DNA of 64,000 bases from Desulfovibrio sp. (GCA_031272405.1 JAISTW010000052.1:1-64000); one strand, 5' to 3'. Counted from the stretch's first letter, positions 7,788-17,010 are shown. Notes: generated from the letters alone by a model not told the origin. Made by a program: numbers and translations.

Positions 7788-9152
7788 ATGAAACGGCGTG
7801 TCATCATCGTGTCCTTTACCGTCGCGCAACTTTTCTTGCTGCTGTGTGTCGGATTTTTTCGCTCTTCGGATGTGTTGTTTCCGCTGTTTGCGCTTTTGCT
7901 GGCTTGCGCGGTTCTCGCGCATCTGTTTGTGGAGTTGCGTCTGGAGGGGGCATCGTCCGTTGCGGTTGATGATGTCAATCCGCCTCTGCCCGGGGAAGCC
8001 GGTTCGAAGGAGAGTTTGGCGGGGCCGAAGGACTTGGAGCCGCAACCGGCCGACGGGGGAGCCGAAATACAGGACGATGCCGCGCGGCAGGTTGCTGCGA
8101 CGGCCGATGGCCCGCAGAAGCATACTTCGACTGTTCTTGTGGCTGACGACAGTGAAATCAACAGGGCCATTCTCATCGAAATTCTTGGACAGTCGGGCCT
8201 GCTGGCGGTTGAAGCCGAAGACGGTCGCGAAGCTGTTGACATTGTTCGAAAACAGGACATTTCTCTTGTCCTGATGGATCTGGAAATGCCCGTCATGGAC
8301 GGAAAAGAGGCGACGGCTCAAATCCGCGGCATGGGAAAACTGCCGCAGGATGTGCCCATTATCGCCATGACCGGGCATGTCAGCGACTCTTTGCGTATGG
8401 ATTGCCTGGGGCTTGGCATGAATGACTATCTGACGAAGCCCGTCGACGTGCAGGAATTGATCGTCGCATTGAGAAAATGGCTCCCCGGCGGTTTGCCGGA
8501 TGAGGCGGGGGCGGACCCCACGACAAGCGGGGCGAACGTCATGGATGGGGCCGGACAGGATGTTCCCATCAATGTTGACGCGGGCCTGGCCGCAACGGGA
8601 GGGAACAAAAAACTTTATCACAATCTGCTGAATCGTTTTGTCGAGCGGTATGGTCATGCCCTGTCGCTTCTGCGCGAACTTCTGGAAAAGGAATCCTATA
8701 CGGAGGCAGCGCGCCTGGTCCATACCATCAAGGGAGTCGCCGCCAATCTGGGCATGAAGCGTATCACGGAACTTTCAAAAAATATGGAGTCCAGTCTCCC
8801 CAGTGTCGTGCCCAGCGAATCAGTGCTTAAACAATTTGAAGACGCCATGCGTGAAGCCATAGAGTATATCGCCAGCCTTCAGGTGACTCAAAAAACAGTT
8901 TTAGCGGGAGACAGGCGAATATCTCAGGAAGATTGCGCCGCTCTGCGGGAAATACTGGAGAATTTTCCGCACAAGATTGAAAGGGATTGGGGCGGACTCA
9001 GACTTGAACTGGAAAAATTTGCCGCAATTTTAGAAAATACCCCAGTCGCCGAAAAATTTTCGGCCCTGCTCGCCTCGGTGGACGATTTTGATCTGGAATC
9101 CGTCGCGCGCAACATCGCCGAATTACAGCAAGGTCTTGACGCAGGCCAATGA
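7788..9152 (+). CDS. Membrane-anchored receiver-Hpt phosphorelay protein without a kinase domain
   Basis: 454 residues. Two N-terminal hydrophobic helices (residues about 4-24 and 28-50) form a membrane hairpin, followed by an acidic linker. A complete receiver domain follows (about 115-235) with acidic pair VADD, phosphoacceptor Asp164 in LMDLEMPVMDG and Lys in YLTKPVD. An Hpt domain (about 262-365) has phospho-His312 in LVHTIKGVAANLG. A further helical tail of about 80 residues is not recognised. There is no histidine kinase ATPase core, so it probably accepts phosphate from a kinase elsewhere and passes it to another regulator. The architecture resembles the output half of a BarA/LuxQ hybrid kinase standing alone. 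Its stop overlaps the next gene by four bases (ATGA), so the two are probably translationally coupled. Confidence 0.85.
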   Translation: MKRRVIIVSFTVAQLFLLLCVGFFRSSDVLFPLFALLLACAVLAHLFVELRLEGASSVAVDDVNPPLPGEAGSKESLAGPKDLEPQPADGGAEIQDDAARQVAATADGPQKHTSTVLVADDSEINRAILIEILGQSGLLAVEAEDGREAVDIVRKQDISLVLMDLEMPVMDGKEATAQIRGMGKLPQDVPIIAMTGHVSDSLRMDCLGLGMNDYLTKPVDVQELIVALRKWLPGGLPDEAGADPTTSGANVMDGAGQDVPINVDAGLAATGGNKKLYHNLLNRFVERYGHALSLLRELLEKESYTEAARLVHTIKGVAANLGMKRITELSKNMESSLPSVVPSESVLKQFEDAMREAIEYIASLQVTQKTVLAGDRRISQEDCAALREILENFPHKIERDWGGLRLELEKFAAILENTPVAEKFSALLASVDDFDLESVARNIAELQQGLDAGQ

Positions 9153-9961
9153 AAGTTGTCTTTTGCATAGACGATAATCCAGCGTACCTTTCACTTCTCA
9201 AAGTAGCCGTTCGATCCCTTCGAAGCGTGCACGGGGCGGAAATTTCCTGTCTCTGCGTGTATGCCGGGCAAGACAAACGCGTCTTTGAAACTCTTGAAAA
9301 CGAGGCTGTCCCCCTTGCCCGTTACAGTCCGCGCTTGTCGCCCGATCTGCTGCCGGATCGGTTCCACAGATGCCTCGGTTGCTTCCTCAAGCTGGAACTG
9401 GCGCTTGTTCCCGAGTTGGCCCAGGATGCTTACGTGTTGTATTGCGACGTTGACGTGCTGTTTTTCAGACCCATTATTGAACTCTTCGGCCTCGCGCCCA
9501 AATATATGGGCATGGCTCGTGAAGCGACAGCCCCTTTTTTTCATGAATATCAGGCTCTGGAGTACGAGTTTCAGGGACGAAAATGTTTTGTTCCCATGCC
9601 GTTCCCAATCTGGACATTCTCCAGCGGAGTCGTTTTGTTCAACCTGCAACGCCTTCGCCACCGCAGCGTCGTAGAACATTTTTTGGCATTTTGCCGGCAA
9701 AACGTAGACCGCATAGGCAATCTCGATCAATCGCTGTTGAACTATTTTTTTGGAAAACGCATAAGTCGCCTGGCCGACCGCTGGAACCGCCCGCCCTATC
9801 AGAGCGATTGCCTGGATACAGCGCATATTGTGCATTTTCACGGGCCGAAACCCTGGGAGAAAACGGCGTTTCCGGACTTGCGGATAAACTGTTTCGAAAC
9901 CATGCGTGACGTCTGGTTCAGCTACTTGCGTGAAGATGAAAAGAAGCGGTTCGTCCTCTGA
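9149..9961 (+). CDS. GT8-like (GT-A fold) glycosyltransferase
   Basis: 270 residues. The GT-A metal-binding DxD is in VLYCDVDVLFF (about residues 91-101). NLDQSLLNYFF and the closing HFHGPKPW are the usual acceptor/metal signatures of family 8 glycosyltransferases. No signal peptide or membrane segment is visible, so it should be cytoplasmic and add a sugar to a lipid, LPS core or protein acceptor. It overlaps the receiver-Hpt gene by four bases, an unusual pairing of a glycosyltransferase with a phosphorelay protein. The substrate is unknown. Confidence 0.82.
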   Translation: MKVVFCIDDNPAYLSLLKVAVRSLRSVHGAEISCLCVYAGQDKRVFETLENEAVPLARYSPRLSPDLLPDRFHRCLGCFLKLELALVPELAQDAYVLYCDVDVLFFRPIIELFGLAPKYMGMAREATAPFFHEYQALEYEFQGRKCFVPMPFPIWTFSSGVVLFNLQRLRHRSVVEHFLAFCRQNVDRIGNLDQSLLNYFFGKRISRLADRWNRPPYQSDCLDTAHIVHFHGPKPWEKTAFPDLRINCFETMRDVWFSYLREDEKKRFVL

Positions 9962-9985
9962 AGTTTTTTGCCTGCCGGCCGATAG
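9959..9985 (+). promoter_or_regulatory. Sigma-28 (FliA)-type promoter of cheW
   Basis: TGAA (9959-9962), exactly 15 bases, then GCCGATAG (9978-9985). This matches the flagellar sigma consensus TAAA-N15-GCCGATAA at ten of twelve positions. It begins at the end of the glycosyltransferase gene and lies about 50 bases before the cheW start. Two other close matches in this window also precede motility genes. Confidence 0.65.
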
Positions 9986-10034
9986 ATTGCTTGACGCTTT
10001 TAATGTTTTTCACCTCAGGTGATGGAGGATTGCC

Positions 10035-10520
10035 ATGAGCCAGACCAAGGACGAACATATGGGCGACAGCGCGCACGACGACAATTTGCTGCAACTGGTG
10101 ACATTCCGTATCGCCGATGAGGAATTTGGCGTTGATATACTGGCAGTGCAGGAAATTATACGCCTGATGCAGATCACAATGGTGCCCCGGGCGCCTTCCT
10201 TTATAGAAGGCGTTATCAATTTGCGCGGCAAGGTGATCCCCGTCATCAACATGCGTACCCGCTTCAGCATGCCGCATGTGGAGCACAACAGCAGCACACG
10301 CATTGTCGTTACGGAATTTGACCAGAAAATCGTGGGTTTTCTTGTGGACGCCGTGTCGAAAGTTTTGCGCATTCCGTCAAACACTGTGGAAGACGCGCCG
10401 CCGGTCGCCGCCGGCATAGGTTCGGAATATATCCGGGGCGTCGGCAAACTGGGCGACCGTTTGCTTATTTTGCTTGACCTCGACAACTTATTGAGCGACA
10501 TAAAACTTGATGCGCAATAG
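10035..10520 (+). CDS. cheW: Chemotaxis coupling protein CheW
   Basis: 161 residues. CheW links CheA kinase to methyl-accepting receptors at polar arrays. The SH3-like CheW fold is recognisable from LVTFRIADEEFGVDILAVQEI, then the strongly conserved APSFIEGVINLRGKVIPVINMRTRF, and later VDAVSKVLRIPSNTVE and LILLDLDNLL. Length is typical. ATG 10035 has a strong Shine-Dalgarno sequence (GGAGG region at about 10023-10030). No other chemotaxis gene adjoins it; sugar-transfer genes flank it. It has its own sigma-28-like promoter. Confidence 0.95.
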   Translation: MSQTKDEHMGDSAHDDNLLQLVTFRIADEEFGVDILAVQEIIRLMQITMVPRAPSFIEGVINLRGKVIPVINMRTRFSMPHVEHNSSTRIVVTEFDQKIVGFLVDAVSKVLRIPSNTVEDAPPVAAGIGSEYIRGVGKLGDRLLILLDLDNLLSDIKLDAQ

Positions 10521-10566
10521 TCGGTTGAGCGCTTGCGTTTGATCCAAAAATTGATTTGAGGAGATC

Positions 10567-11709
10567 ATGGCCTTGCGGCTTTCACGTTCCATTGTAGGCA
10601 AGGCTGAGGCGAATGCCGTCAACCGGGTTCTTCTGGAAGACGGTTATCTCGGCATGGGTAACGAGGCACGCCTGTTCGAGGAAGAGCTGGCGGCCTTTCT
10701 TGGAGTTTCAGCGGAACAGGTGATCGTCGTCAACAGCGGAACAGCTGCTCTGCATCTGGCTGTGGAGGCTGTCGCTCCCGCCGGAGGCGGCGAAGTGCTT
10801 GTGCCTTCCCTGACGTTTGTGGCTTCATTTCAGGCCATCGCGGCTGCCGGCTGCACGCCGGTCGCCTGCGACTGTTTACGACAGACCGGGACCCTGGACA
10901 CAAAGGATGCTGAAAAGCGCCTCAGTTCCAGGACGTTTGCCGTCATGCCTGTTGATTACGCCAGCAATCCCTGGCAACTGGACGAAATTTACGACTTCGC
11001 GGCCCGCAAGGGTCTGCGTGTTGTGGAAGATGCGGCGCACGCCTTCGGATGCCGTTCCCGGGGGCGTAAAATAGGCAGTTTTGGAGATCTGGTTTGCTTC
11101 AGTTTTGACGGCATCAAAAACATAACTTCCGGCGAAGGCGGATGTGTTGTTTCTTTTGACAGTGACGCCGCGAGGAGGATTTCAGACGCGCGCCTGTTGT
11201 CTGTGGAGGGAGACGCCCAAAAACGTTTTGCCGGAGGCCGTTCCTGGGATCCGGATGTAAGGCGTCAGGGCTGGCGTTATCATATGAGCAACATCATGGC
11301 GGCCTTGGGGCGGGTGCAACTCGGGCGACTCGAGCCGGAATTCGCGCCGGCGCGTCGCGCCCTGGCGGCCCGCTACAGAGAGAATCTCGCCGAACTCGCC
11401 GGGCTTTCGTTTTTGCGGACTTCCCCGGATGATTTCATCGTGCCGCATATTCAGCCGGTGAGGATTTTAAACGGGCTCAAGGATTCCGTCAGGCAGTTTC
11501 TCGCGGAACGGGACATTCCTACAGGGGTGCACTACAAACCAAACCATCTTCTGACGTATTTCGGCGGAGGCGCGGTGAGCTTGCCGGAAACGGAACAGCT
11601 GTACGGCGAGCTCATGACCCTGCCTCTGCACCCCGGTTTGAGCGGAGAGGATGTGGACAGCGTGTGTGAAGCCGTGCGCGATGCGCTTGCGGGCGAGTCG
11701 CGGCGCTGA
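10567..11709 (+). CDS. DegT/DnrJ/EryC1-family sugar aminotransferase
   Basis: 380 residues, a PLP enzyme that transaminates a nucleotide-linked keto-sugar. The family signatures are visible: VNSGTAALHLAVEA, VLVPSLTFVAS, VVEDAAHAFG and the PLP-binding Lys184 in SFDGIKNITSGEGG. The C-terminal IPTGVHYKPNHLLTYF is also characteristic. Shine-Dalgarno GAGGAG precedes ATG 10567. GtrA and GT2 genes follow, so the amino sugar probably goes onto a surface glycan or a flagellin; the exact sugar cannot be told. Confidence 0.9.
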   Translation: MALRLSRSIVGKAEANAVNRVLLEDGYLGMGNEARLFEEELAAFLGVSAEQVIVVNSGTAALHLAVEAVAPAGGGEVLVPSLTFVASFQAIAAAGCTPVACDCLRQTGTLDTKDAEKRLSSRTFAVMPVDYASNPWQLDEIYDFAARKGLRVVEDAAHAFGCRSRGRKIGSFGDLVCFSFDGIKNITSGEGGCVVSFDSDAARRISDARLLSVEGDAQKRFAGGRSWDPDVRRQGWRYHMSNIMAALGRVQLGRLEPEFAPARRALAARYRENLAELAGLSFLRTSPDDFIVPHIQPVRILNGLKDSVRQFLAERDIPTGVHYKPNHLLTYFGGGAVSLPETEQLYGELMTLPLHPGLSGEDVDSVCEAVRDALAGESRR

Positions 11710-11737
11710 TGTCGTCTCAGGGGAAGGCCTCCTAATA

Positions 11738-12154
11738 ATGACGACGCGCGCCTCCCTTGTCAGCGGCCTGTTCGTCCGCCGCTGGATACGTTTTGGGCTG
11801 ATGGGCGGCATATCCACGCTCAGCTATTTTCTTTTCGGGCATCTTCTGGTCACCGTCCTGGAGTTGCCGTTGTTCGTGGGCAATACAGCCGCGTACCTGC
11901 TGGCGTTTTGCGTCTCCTACATGGGACAATGCCGCTGGACATTTCAGGCGCGAGGCGTCCACAGGAGCATGTTGCCGCGTTACGCCCTCACGCAGGGAAT
12001 CGGATTGGGGTTCAACACCTTTCTTATCTGGCTCATGAGACACATGGGGCTTTCCTACACTTTTTCCATGCCTGTGGCGGCGTTGCTGGTGGCCGTCAGC
12101 ACATATCTGTTGTGTAAATATTTTGTGTTTCCAAACGGACAGGGAGTTGACTGA
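11738..12154 (+). CDS. GtrA-like membrane protein
   Basis: About 138 residues with four membrane helices. GtrA-family proteins help move undecaprenyl-linked sugars across the inner membrane. Typical features are FVRRWIRFGLMGGISTLSYFLFGHLL at the start, GNTAAYLLAFCVSY, and the closing YLLCKYFVF. Start is set at ATG 11738, preceded by GGGAAGG, because longer in-frame starts would run into the aminotransferase gene. The stop overlaps the next start by one base (TGATG). Confidence 0.85.
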   Translation: MTTRASLVSGLFVRRWIRFGLMGGISTLSYFLFGHLLVTVLELPLFVGNTAAYLLAFCVSYMGQCRWTFQARGVHRSMLPRYALTQGIGLGFNTFLIWLMRHMGLSYTFSMPVAALLVAVSTYLLCKYFVFPNGQGVD

Positions 12155-13137
12155 TGCCCGCCGCCGTCTCCGTCATCATGAATTGTTACAACAGCGCCCG
12201 CTATCTGAAGGCGGCCTTGCAAAGCCTGTTTGCCCAGACGCACAAGGATTTTGAGCTGATTTTTTTTGACAACGCCTCCACGGACGAAAGTCCCGACATT
12301 CTGAGGGAAGCCGCGAAAGCCTTTCCAGACAAGGTTCGCTATTTTCGCGGTCAGAAAACCATCCCGTTGGGAGCGGCCCGCAATGAAGCCCTGTCGCACG
12401 CCCAGGGCGAGTATATAGCTTTCCTTGACTGTGACGATCTGTGGTTGCCGGAAAAACTGGCGCGACAGACGCTGCTTTTTGAAGCTGATTCCAAAGTGGG
12501 GCTGGCTTGCACGGACACGGAAATTTTTGACGGCGAAAGGGTTCTCAGGCGTCTGTTTTTAGAATCAGAGCCTGCCAGAGGCATGGTTTTCAAGGAACTT
12601 GTGAAACGCCAGTGGATTTCCATGTCTTCCGCCATGCTGCGTCGGGAGGCGCTGGAGAGTTTGGTGAAAACTTCGGAAGACGCGTCGCGCGGCGACAGGC
12701 ATGGGTACTTTGACGAGCGCATGAACGTGTGCGAGGAGGCGGACGTTTTTTACCGCATAGCCCATGACTGGGCCCTGGATTATGTGGATGCGCCGCTCAC
12801 GCGCTGGCGGGTACACGGGAGCAATACAACGTTCAGCAAATTCGGGCAATTTGCCGAAGAAACCCTGTATATTCTGGAAAAGCATCGCCGTCTCTATCCC
12901 GGTTATGATACGGAACACGCTGATCTTGTTGAAACGCTGACGCGTCGCGCCGCCTTTCAGAAAGGCGTGGCGCTGTGGCGCGAGGGAAAAAACCGCCAGG
13001 CGCGTCTGGCGGTCGCGCCTTGGCGGCGCGCGTCCCTCAAGCATCGTCTTTTTTGGTGGGCCAGTTTTTTCCCGGGGATTTTTTTTGATTGGGGGGCGAA
13101 AATATATTTTTCGCTGCCTGTCGTCCTGCGGCGTTAG
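12154..13137 (+). CDS. Family 2 glycosyltransferase
   Basis: 327 residues, GT-A fold. The N-terminus VSVIMNCYNSARYLKAALQS is the classic GT2 opening. FFDNASTDESPDIL and AFLDCDDLWLPEKL give the nucleotide-sugar/metal-binding acidic residues. The C-terminal part is basic and ends in a hydrophobic stretch (WWASFFPGIFFDW) that may touch the membrane. It is coupled to the GtrA gene by a one-base overlap, so the pair with the aminotransferase probably builds and transfers one decorated sugar. Confidence 0.9.
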   Translation: MPAAVSVIMNCYNSARYLKAALQSLFAQTHKDFELIFFDNASTDESPDILREAAKAFPDKVRYFRGQKTIPLGAARNEALSHAQGEYIAFLDCDDLWLPEKLARQTLLFEADSKVGLACTDTEIFDGERVLRRLFLESEPARGMVFKELVKRQWISMSSAMLRREALESLVKTSEDASRGDRHGYFDERMNVCEEADVFYRIAHDWALDYVDAPLTRWRVHGSNTTFSKFGQFAEETLYILEKHRRLYPGYDTEHADLVETLTRRAAFQKGVALWREGKNRQARLAVAPWRRASLKHRLFWWASFFPGIFFDWGAKIYFSLPVVLRR

Positions 13138-13183
13138 AACAAGTTCTTTTGAAACTGCTCGGCGGCGAAAGCGCCGAAAACCG

Positions 13184-15877
13184 TCAGGTCTGTTCCACCG
13201 TCGTCTTGCGTTGCCGACGTATGCGCTCCAGCCTCGCCTGCTGACTTTTTTCCCGCTGTTCCTTGGCCTTGTCCAGCAGTTTTTCCCGTCGTTTTTCAAA
13301 GCTCAGCGTGGAACGCAGGGCGGCCATGCCCAGGGACGTGATGGTGATTATGGCTATGAGAACCTTTTGAATGGACCACTGGTTTTCTCCCAGTATTTCC
13401 TGAAGCCAGCCCAGATGCAGGTAGTCCCCGAAATAGATCACCAGGGGCACTCCGATAAAACACAGGGCCAACCCGATGATTTCCAGGAAAATGAATGTTT
13501 TTGACAGGATAAGGACAAAAAGTGTGGCGTCGCGCACCATGCGCAGGGATCTGAGACGGCGTTTCAGGGAGCGCAACAATTTGGTCATGGTACCTGTCGC
13601 GCCCTTGGCCGTCTGGAACGATTCCGCCTCGTTGAAATTGGAGGCATAGGCGCGGTTGATGATGCCAGCGCACTCGTTGAACTCGGCGCTGAACTCCCGC
13701 AACGCGCCGGGGAAGGGGAACCACGAAGCCTCATCGCGTATGCTCTGCAGGACGGTAAGATAATTCTTGTACTGTTCGCGCAACTCATCCACCTCTTCGC
13801 GGATGCGTTCGTTCAGGTCCTTTTCCAGATTTTTGCGCTCTTCGCTCACCTGCAGGAAGGCCATATAGTTTTTGACGCCGCACAGTTTCGTCAGTTCCCG
13901 GAATTTTTTATCCAGTTGCATGGCGGTGGGATGGTCGTCAGGAAACCAGCGGTGGAGACGCTCTTCCAGGTTGTTGATAGCGCCGCGTTCGTCATCGGCT
14001 TTCTGTCTGGCCCCGTCCCAAAGGCCGTGCAAAAAGGTAAGTATCTGCAACTGCCCGCGTTCCAGAGCCGGATCAACGAGAAAACGGTTGAACCAGAGCG
14101 GTTCCTCGCGGATGAGTTTGGCAATCTGTTCCAGCACCTGGTCGGCGAAGCCCATCTTGACCCGGCAGACAATGCCCCGGTACACCGCGTCCTGCCAGTC
14201 CGGCATGATGCGCAACACTTGAGCGTATTGTTCAATGGCCTGGCTGTAATGGCTGGTTTCCTCGGACAGCCGGGCCTGCAAATACTCGTTCCAGGCCTGA
14301 TAGGTAGGCAAGGGGGTAAGACTGGCCGCCTCTCGGAAATAGTTGGAGGCCCGGTCGGGGTCGTTCTTTTCCACATACAGAAAACCCTGCAACATGCGCA
14401 GGCGCGCGTCACGCTGGTGGCGCAAGGTGGCCTCGGTCAGACGCTTTTCCACATCGGACAGTTCCGTTTTCTCCGCTGTGGCGAGATCCTTGAGAAGTTT
14501 CCAGCAGGGGCTGTCGTCCTGCTGGAGTTCTTCGCCGTCCTCGGAGGCGTGCAGACGGGTGAGCCAGTAATGCTCCACATGCCGCAATTGGGAAAGGGGC
14601 GAATTGGAGAGTACCGCCTGGGTCAGAAGAGTCGTGTCGGGGCGGTTGAGCAATTCCGGAAAACCGGCGTTGCCGGACTGGGCGAGAGTTTTTTCTATGG
14701 CTCTGAAACTTTCATTGATCTCGTCCAGGTCAACATCTCCCATGCGCTCCCAGAGGTCGGGAGGGCAGGGCGCGCAGACGCGCGTGGGGCAGTCGTTGGC
14801 CATATGGCTTTGGATGCCGCAATAAAAGCAACCGCACAGTTTGCCCTCGTTGTCGTTTTTGTCGCCTGCCGTCAAATGGCCGGCCATAAGCAGGGGGATG
14901 CTGTCCCGGCCTGTTTCCTTGTCGTCCGAGAGAACATTGCACCAGCTGTCAATACTGGCCTGCTCGCCGCTGTATTTGATGTCCTTGATCAAAAAGCCCT
15001 CGCCGAGCAGGTAGGCGTTACGGTAGCTGATATAGGGGTAATCCGGCATCAGATTATCCCACTGCAGGCCGATTTTTTTGGGCAGGTCAATATTGAAGTT
15101 CAGATTTTTTCTGTCTGCCGCCACACAGACGCAGGGCCAGTAAGCGCCCGGGTCGAGGCTTTCCTTGGCGGTGCATTCCAGATAGTCGCGCAAAAAAGTG
15201 CGTAGCATGAGCAGGTTGTCCACCGCCACCATGAGGAAATTTTCGTGGACAATGGACTTCATTTTGTGGTTTTGCAGGATGCCGTCAACCCTTTTGAACA
15301 TGCTGTCCCAGCCTGTCTGGAAGCGTTTGTCCAGGGGATTGCCCAGGGGATGTATGACGGCGAACCAGGATTGGGTGGATGCGTAGGGCATGCGCGCGTC
15401 CACCTTGATGGTGGCCCAGTCCACCGGGCACATGCCCTGGCGTCCGGGAGCGGATTCAAAATCAATGCCGGGCATGCCTTTTTTGCCTTCCCTGCTCTTG
15501 GGATGCACAAAAACTTCAAAGTGGTCTCTGACCAGTATTTCCTGCGACTGCAACGCGCTGTCAACGTCCAGACCGGCTTTGCCTGTCACATCCAGTTTCA
15601 GGCGGCTGGGAAAAAGCTCAATGCAGGCGGGTAGGTCGTTGAAATCTCCCCAAATGATCAGTCTGGCGAGGGCAAGAAAGACGTCGTCGGTAAAAAAGAA
15701 CCAGAGAGACTGCTCTTCGTCCGCCACCAACTGCATGCCGCCGTAGTTCAGCAATGTCTGATACAGGGCGGCGGAACAGTTTTCCTGCCGACAGACCCAG
15801 AGCACATGGCCCATTGTGACCATGCGGATGCTTGTTGTCTCCGGCAGACGTGACAGCAATGACGACAGACGCGTCAT
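13184..15877 (-). CDS. Large membrane protein with a CCHC zinc knuckle and TPR-like region, family not recognised
   Basis: 897 residues; no family recognised. The N-terminal 340 residues look globular. Residues 350-363 form a perfect retroviral-type zinc knuckle (C-x2-C-x4-H-x4-C: Cys350, Cys353, His358, Cys363), with extra cysteines at 348, 368 and 371. A helical, TPR-like region follows (about 490-600, e.g. ASNYFREAASLTPLPTYQAW and SQAIEQYAQVLRIMPDW), then a charged coiled coil (about 670-740). Two membrane segments lie near 783-812 and 835-855, and a very basic tail at about 860-890 should be cytoplasmic. Start ATG 15877 has AAGGA eight bases upstream. It is alone on its strand and convergent with the GT2 gene. 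A CCHC knuckle is rare in bacteria and suggests nucleic-acid or zinc-mediated protein binding (inference). Confidence 0.7.
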   Translation of the reverse strand: MTRLSSLLSRLPETTSIRMVTMGHVLWVCRQENCSAALYQTLLNYGGMQLVADEEQSLWFFFTDDVFLALARLIIWGDFNDLPACIELFPSRLKLDVTGKAGLDVDSALQSQEILVRDHFEVFVHPKSREGKKGMPGIDFESAPGRQGMCPVDWATIKVDARMPYASTQSWFAVIHPLGNPLDKRFQTGWDSMFKRVDGILQNHKMKSIVHENFLMVAVDNLLMLRTFLRDYLECTAKESLDPGAYWPCVCVAADRKNLNFNIDLPKKIGLQWDNLMPDYPYISYRNAYLLGEGFLIKDIKYSGEQASIDSWCNVLSDDKETGRDSIPLLMAGHLTAGDKNDNEGKLCGCFYCGIQSHMANDCPTRVCAPCPPDLWERMGDVDLDEINESFRAIEKTLAQSGNAGFPELLNRPDTTLLTQAVLSNSPLSQLRHVEHYWLTRLHASEDGEELQQDDSPCWKLLKDLATAEKTELSDVEKRLTEATLRHQRDARLRMLQGFLYVEKNDPDRASNYFREAASLTPLPTYQAWNEYLQARLSEETSHYSQAIEQYAQVLRIMPDWQDAVYRGIVCRVKMGFADQVLEQIAKLIREEPLWFNRFLVDPALERGQLQILTFLHGLWDGARQKADDERGAINNLEERLHRWFPDDHPTAMQLDKKFRELTKLCGVKNYMAFLQVSEERKNLEKDLNERIREEVDELREQYKNYLTVLQSIRDEASWFPFPGALREFSAEFNECAGIINRAYASNFNEAESFQTAKGATGTMTKLLRSLKRRLRSLRMVRDATLFVLILSKTFIFLEIIGLALCFIGVPLVIYFGDYLHLGWLQEILGENQWSIQKVLIAIITITSLGMAALRSTLSFEKRREKLLDKAKEQREKSQQARLERIRRQRKTTVEQT

Positions 15878-15984
15878 GACAAAATCCTTACGTTAACTTC
15901 CCGCTGAAAAACCTGCATCAATATTAAAATCTGTATCAATAGTTAACGGACAAGAGAGAATTTTATTTATGGCATACCCTTCTT

Positions 15985-17010
15985 TCATAGCCTAAAAAAA
16001 TATGAAAAAAAATACAAGCCGCCGCCGACGCAAGCTGCCCTCTTCAACAGGGAGAGCAGGGCGCGCAGACGCCCGGCGTCCCAGTCCTGCCCCGCCGATT
16101 CTCGCGGCGGGCCAAGCCAGGGCTTTTCCACAAGTTCTCCGAAATACACTGACGGACCCGCCATGGGCGCGTCGCAAAGCCAGGCGCAGGCTGTCATGGG
16201 CAGTCCGGAGTTGGGGCTGTGCATGCCGTCGGCCTGTCTCGACACAAGTCTGAAACCGGGCCAGCGTCCCCGCCAGGGCCGGTTGAGATGAAAGAGCCGG
16301 ACAAGGATGTCAGTCAGCCACAAAACCGGCACGGAGAGTCTGGCCGGGATAAAGGCCAGCATGTCGTCCCCGCGCGCGCCGGCCCAGCCAAGATCGCGCC
16401 AGAGCTCCGTTTTGTAGCCCCACATGGAATCCGCCGTGCTGACGGCCTTGTAGCACCACAATCCCACAGGACCGGCCGCGAGGAGCCAGAACCAGGGAGC
16501 GAGAAAGGCGTCCGTGAAATTTTCGGACAGGGTGTCGGCAAGGGTTTTGGCCAAAACGGGGCTGTCCATGCGGCTCACGTCCCGGCTGACCAGCATGGAG
16601 ACAGTCCGTCTGGCTTCTGACAAGGGCGCGCCCCAAACCTTGTCCGCCGCTTCGGCCCCGGTTTTGAGCAGACAGCCCAAGGCCAGCCCGGCCCAGGCCA
16701 GGTAAACGGCCAGCACGGGGCCGACAAAGGGCAGGGCGATGAGCAAGCGCGCGCTCAAGCCCGTGCAGCACGCCAGTAGCAGCACACAGGCCAGCCCGGC
16801 CGCTTTTCCCGCTCCACGGCGTTCCAGACGCCGCGCCGGCGTTTCCAGAGCGCGCAACAGGCGGCCCACGAGCACGACCGGATGAGGCCAGGGCAGGCGT
16901 GGGTCAGCCAGAAGCGCGTCCAGCGCGAGGGCCACCGGGGCCAGCCACCAACAATCCCACATCGCGTAGGGAAACAGCGTGGACAGGGGCGAGGAGAGCG
17001 CAACGGTCAT
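15985..17010 (-). CDS. cbiB: Adenosylcobinamide-phosphate synthase CbiB/CobD
   Basis: 341 residues, a polytopic inner-membrane enzyme that attaches (R)-1-amino-2-propanol O-phosphate to adenosylcobyric acid. Signature segments are LALDALLADPRLPWPHPVVLVGRL near the start, SRDVSRMD, TLSENFTDAFLAPWFW and YKAVSTADSMWGYKTE. GARGDDMLAFIPARLS and SPNSGLPMTACA follow. Four or five hydrophobic helices fit the family. The product of CobQ (6180-7754) is its substrate, though the genes are far apart and on opposite strands. ATG 17010 gives normal length. Confidence 0.93.
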   Translation of the reverse strand: MTVALSSPLSTLFPYAMWDCWWLAPVALALDALLADPRLPWPHPVVLVGRLLRALETPARRLERRGAGKAAGLACVLLLACCTGLSARLLIALPFVGPVLAVYLAWAGLALGCLLKTGAEAADKVWGAPLSEARRTVSMLVSRDVSRMDSPVLAKTLADTLSENFTDAFLAPWFWLLAAGPVGLWCYKAVSTADSMWGYKTELWRDLGWAGARGDDMLAFIPARLSVPVLWLTDILVRLFHLNRPWRGRWPGFRLVSRQADGMHSPNSGLPMTACAWLCDAPMAGPSVYFGELVEKPWLGPPRESAGQDWDAGRLRALLSLLKRAACVGGGLYFFSYFFRL

